Positions 22,680-25,127 of a stretch of DNA of 25,127 bases are shown here, piece by piece. Made by a program: the position numbers and the translations under genes. Under the pieces are notes generated by a model that was not told the DNA's origin, made no database searches, and worked only from the letters and a program-made list of their open reading frames with translations. Location: the NCBI GenBank assembly GCA_049642465.1, contig JBAROV010000221.1, forward strand, positions 1 through 25,127, written 5' to 3'. This stretch comes from CAWDPQ01 sp049642465 (GTDB lineage Bacteria; Acidobacteriota; Vicinamibacteria; Vicinamibacterales; 2-12-FULL-66-21). Positions within the stretch are counted from its first letter, which is position 1. Each line of letters starts with the position of its first letter.

Positions 22680-25127
22680 GTGCCCGAGTACAAACCCCAG
22701 ACAATTGAGAAGAAGTGGCAGGAGCGCTGGCGGGCGGCGCGTGCCTTCGAAGTCTCCGAAAACCCCGACAAACCAAAATTTTACTGCCTGGAGATGTTCG
22801 CGTACCCGTCGGGGCATGCGCACGTCGGGCACGTCCGTAACTACATGATCGGCGACGTCGTCGCCCGGATGAAGCGGATGCGGGGCTTCAACGTCCTCCA
22901 TCCATTCGGGTGGGACGCCTTCGGCATGCCGGCCGAGAACGCCGCGATCAAGAGCAACACTCACCCCGAGAAATGGACGCTCGAAAACATCGAGCACATG
23001 AAGGGACAGTTGCAGCGCCTGGGCATCAGCTACGCCTGGGAACGCGAAATCGCTACCTGTCTTCCGGAGTATTACAAGTGGAACCAGTGGCTGTTCGTCC
23101 GCATGTTCGAGCGGAACCTGGCCTTCAGAAAGCGCTCGAGCGTCAACTGGTGCCCGAGCTGTAATACGGTCCTCGCCAACGAACAGGTCGTTGATGGCGG
23201 CTGCTGGCGCTGCGGTACGCCCGTCACGACTCGCGAGTTGGAGCAGTGGTTCTTCCGGATCACCGCGTACGCGGACGAATTGCTCGAAGCGACCCACCGG
23301 CTGCCTGGCTGGCCCGAGAAGGTTCTGACGATGCAGCAGAACTGGATCGGAAGATCCGAGGGCGCTCGTGTGAAATTTGAGCTCGCGCCCGCGACCTCCC
23401 GACCTCCCGAACTCCCGACCTCCCGATCTCCCGATCTCCCGATCATCGAAGTATTCACGACGCGAATCGACACGATTTACGGCGCCACCTTCATCCTCCT
23501 CGCGCCGGAGCATCCGCTGGTCCAGGAGTGGGCGAAGGACACCTCGTCCAACTTCAGAGAAGCCCTCAAGCGGTTTCAGGGGCAGGACCGAACGGCGCGG
23601 ATGACGGGGGAGGTGGACAAGGAAGGCTTCGACACGGGCAGGAAAGCCATCAATCCGTTTACGAATCAACCCGTGCCGATTTGGGTCGCGAACTTCGTCC
23701 TGTTCGAGTACGGAACGGGCGCGGTCATGGGAGTGCCCGCGCACGATCAACGTGATTACGAGTTCGCGCGGAAGTACGGGTTGCCAATAACCGTCGTTGT
23801 GAAGCCGACGGATGGCGGGACGCCGTCGGTCAACGAGATGCGCGAGGCGGTTTCGAACGACGGCGTGCTGGTGAACTCCGGCCCATACGACGGGTTGGAC
23901 TCCGACGCCGCGCGAAAGGCGCTCACCGCCGATGCCGAGAAGCGAGGTATCGGAGAGGCCACCATCCAGTACCGCCTCAAAGATTGGGGTATTTCGAGAC
24001 AGCGGTATTGGGGGACGCCCATCCCCATCATCTATTGCGACCAATGCGGTACGGTGCCGGTGCCTGACAAAGATTTGCCGGTGCTGCTGCCGAAGACGGC
24101 CGAATTCACGGGACGCGGCGACTCACCGCTCGCGCATATCCCGGAGTTCGTGAATACCACTTGTCCGAAATGCGGGGGCCCGGGCCGGCGGGAAACCGAC
24201 ACGATGGACACGTTCGTGGATTCATCGTGGTACTTCTTCCGTTTTACCGATCCGAAGAACGACGAATTGCCGTTCGAGCCGAGCAAGCTGGCCTACTGGG
24301 GTCCAGTGGATTTTTACAGCGGCGGGGTCGAGCACGCCATCCTGCACTTGATCTACTCGCGATTCTTCTCACGTGTGTTTCGGGATCTCGGTTTGACGAA
24401 GCTGGATGAGCCGTTCACGAGACTGCTCACGCAAGGGATGGTCCTGAACAACGGCCAGGTCATGTCCAAGTCGAAGGGAAATGTCGTCGATCCCGACGAC
24501 ATGATTCAGAAGTTCGGCGCGGACGCGTTGCGGCTGTACGTCATGTTTGTTGCGCCGCCCGAGAAGGAAATCGAGTGGACGGATGCTGGCCTCGAGGGCA
24601 GCTTCCGATTCCTCGCGCGGGTGTGGCGGCTGGTCGATCGCATCGCCGACACGATTGGCGGCGAAGGGATTCCTGTCCCAAACCCGCAGGAGCTGGATCC
24701 GGCGGAGCGCGCTCTGCGACGAAAGACGCACGACACAATCCGTCGCGTCACGCAGGATCTTGACCCGCGCGTTCATCTAAACACCGCCGTTTCGGGTCTG
24801 ATGGAATTGGTCAACGAGCTCTACACGTTCTGCGGCCGCCCCGAGTGCGGGTTGCTCGCGAGAGAGTCGGAAGATCCGGCGTCTGTTGGTGTCGCGGAAC
24901 GGACGGCGACGATCGAGGTCGTCAAGGAAGCGGTTGACGCGCTTGTTCGTATGATTTCTCCGTTCGCTCCACACATGGCCGAAGAACTGTGGGAGCGGCT
25001 CGGCCACACAACTGATATCGTGGCAGCAGGGTGGCCGACGTTTGACGAGGCGGTCGCGCGCGCTGAGGAGATCGTCGTGCCCGTGCAGGTCAATGGGAAG
25101 GTCCGCGGAAGGGTGACCGTCCCAACG
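22680..25127 (+). CDS. leuS: Leucyl-tRNA synthetase (3' end beyond the window)
   Basis: The first 816 residues of LeuRS, a class I synthetase that charges tRNA-Leu and edits mischarged tRNA, are present. The frame is still open at the window edge. The HIGH motif is HVGH (48-51). The zinc-binding CPSC...CWRC is near 161-180. KMSKS appears as VMSKSKGN (594-601). The editing domain shows VFTTRIDT near 258-265 and AHDQRDYEF. The leucine-specific insertion before KMSKS is absent, giving a short form. A 16-residue repeat insertion occupies 239-254. The start must be GTG 22680, since an in-frame TGA lies two codons upstream. No SD is present; a pyrimidine repeat abuts the start. Confidence 0.95.
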   Translation, partial: MPEYKPQTIEKKWQERWRAARAFEVSENPDKPKFYCLEMFAYPSGHAHVGHVRNYMIGDVVARMKRMRGFNVLHPFGWDAFGMPAENAAIKSNTHPEKWTLENIEHMKGQLQRLGISYAWEREIATCLPEYYKWNQWLFVRMFERNLAFRKRSSVNWCPSCNTVLANEQVVDGGCWRCGTPVTTRELEQWFFRITAYADELLEATHRLPGWPEKVLTMQQNWIGRSEGARVKFELAPATSRPPELPTSRSPDLPIIEVFTTRIDTIYGATFILLAPEHPLVQEWAKDTSSNFREALKRFQGQDRTARMTGEVDKEGFDTGRKAINPFTNQPVPIWVANFVLFEYGTGAVMGVPAHDQRDYEFARKYGLPITVVVKPTDGGTPSVNEMREAVSNDGVLVNSGPYDGLDSDAARKALTADAEKRGIGEATIQYRLKDWGISRQRYWGTPIPIIYCDQCGTVPVPDKDLPVLLPKTAEFTGRGDSPLAHIPEFVNTTCPKCGGPGRRETDTMDTFVDSSWYFFRFTDPKNDELPFEPSKLAYWGPVDFYSGGVEHAILHLIYSRFFSRVFRDLGLTKLDEPFTRLLTQGMVLNNGQVMSKSKGNVVDPDDMIQKFGADALRLYVMFVAPPEKEIEWTDAGLEGSFRFLARVWRLVDRIADTIGGEGIPVPNPQELDPAERALRRKTHDTIRRVTQDLDPRVHLNTAVSGLMELVNELYTFCGRPECGLLARESEDPASVGVAERTATIEVVKEAVDALVRMISPFAPHMAEELWERLGHTTDIVAAGWPTFDEAVARAEEIVVPVQVNGKVRGRVTVPT
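23396..23443. repeat. Exact 8-bp x 6 tandem repeat inside leuS
   Basis: CTCCCGA begins at 23396, 23404, 23412, 23420, 23428 and 23436, an exact 8-bp period with only the eighth base varying (C, A, C, T, T, T). Six units are 48 bp, so the frame is kept. Residues 239-254 read TSRPPELP then TSRSPDLP. The repeat falls between the strand ending KFELAPA and the strand IIEVFTTRIDT, at the start of the editing domain. Confidence 0.9.

Noticed and set aside
22653..24044. A 463-codon open frame on the minus strand opposite leuS
   Set aside because: It is antisense to unmistakable LeuRS motifs and has no recognisable protein features.
24459..24473. VMSKS instead of KMSKS in LeuRS as a lost catalytic motif
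   Set aside because: VMSKS is a normal variant, as in Thermus LeuRS; the essential second lysine is present.

Overview
The window is GC-rich bacterial DNA. The gene mix suggests a free-living Gram-negative soil or sediment bacterium, most likely Acidobacteriota of the Vicinamibacteria type: exopolysaccharide sugar-nucleotide genes, PEP-CTERM secreted proteins, a very large LamG/PQQ-dehydrogenase-like exoprotein, a sigma-54 activator, and a YvcK/CofD protein. This assignment is inference from gene content. No rRNA, tRNA, CRISPR array or insertion sequence was seen.

Region 1 (399-7060, + strand) is a tightly packed operon of seven genes for activated-sugar chemistry. They are a UDP-glucuronate decarboxylase-like SDR, UDP-glucose 6-dehydrogenase, an RmlC-like 3,5-epimerase, a second SDR reductase/epimerase, a UDP-galactopyranose-mutase-like flavoprotein, a glucose-1-phosphate cytidylyltransferase and a PIG-L deacetylase. 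Gaps are 15 nt or less, or the genes overlap. The set implies both UDP-GlcA/UDP-Xyl and CDP-deoxysugar supply for a surface or exopolysaccharide. No glycosyltransferase lies inside the window.

Region 2 (7414-11868, +) is one 1484-residue secreted protein with three LamG domains, a glucose/sorbosone-dehydrogenase beta-propeller, and PKD and FN3 modules. Facing it on the minus strand (11931-13190) is a NagX/DUF5009-type membrane acyltransferase.

Region 3 (13276-16056, minus strand) is an island of four PEP-CTERM genes, meaning substrates of an exosortase that is not encoded here. One of them, 14304-14474, is a 56-residue protein made of little more than a signal peptide joined to a PEP-CTERM sorting tail. 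It is the second cistron behind a PEP-CTERM protein that carries the Cys and Gln signature of a thioester domain. Sequences resembling -24/-12 (sigma-54) promoters precede the three transcription units. The one at 16135-16150 is good; the other two are weaker.

Region 4 (16265-22614) holds a small hypothetical gene, a GAF-GGDEF diguanylate cyclase, YvcK, a sigma-54 activator with no sensor domain, a single-domain response regulator and a histone-deacetylase-family amidohydrolase. Region 5 (22680 to the window end) is leuS, truncated by the window edge.

A recurring oddity is short-period repeats of several unrelated units. GGTTCA units recur at 11/8-bp steps (18258-18394). An inverted repeat has arms of four CGAAG units each at 9-8-9 spacing (20928-21018). 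A 7-bp CCCTTTT tract precedes leuS (22641-22675). An exact 8-bp x 6 tract lies inside the leuS editing domain (23396-23443), where it stays in frame. The most interesting items are the minimal PEP-CTERM protein, the repeat insertion in LeuRS, the thioester-like PEP-CTERM protein and the possible sigma-54 control of the PEP-CTERM genes.
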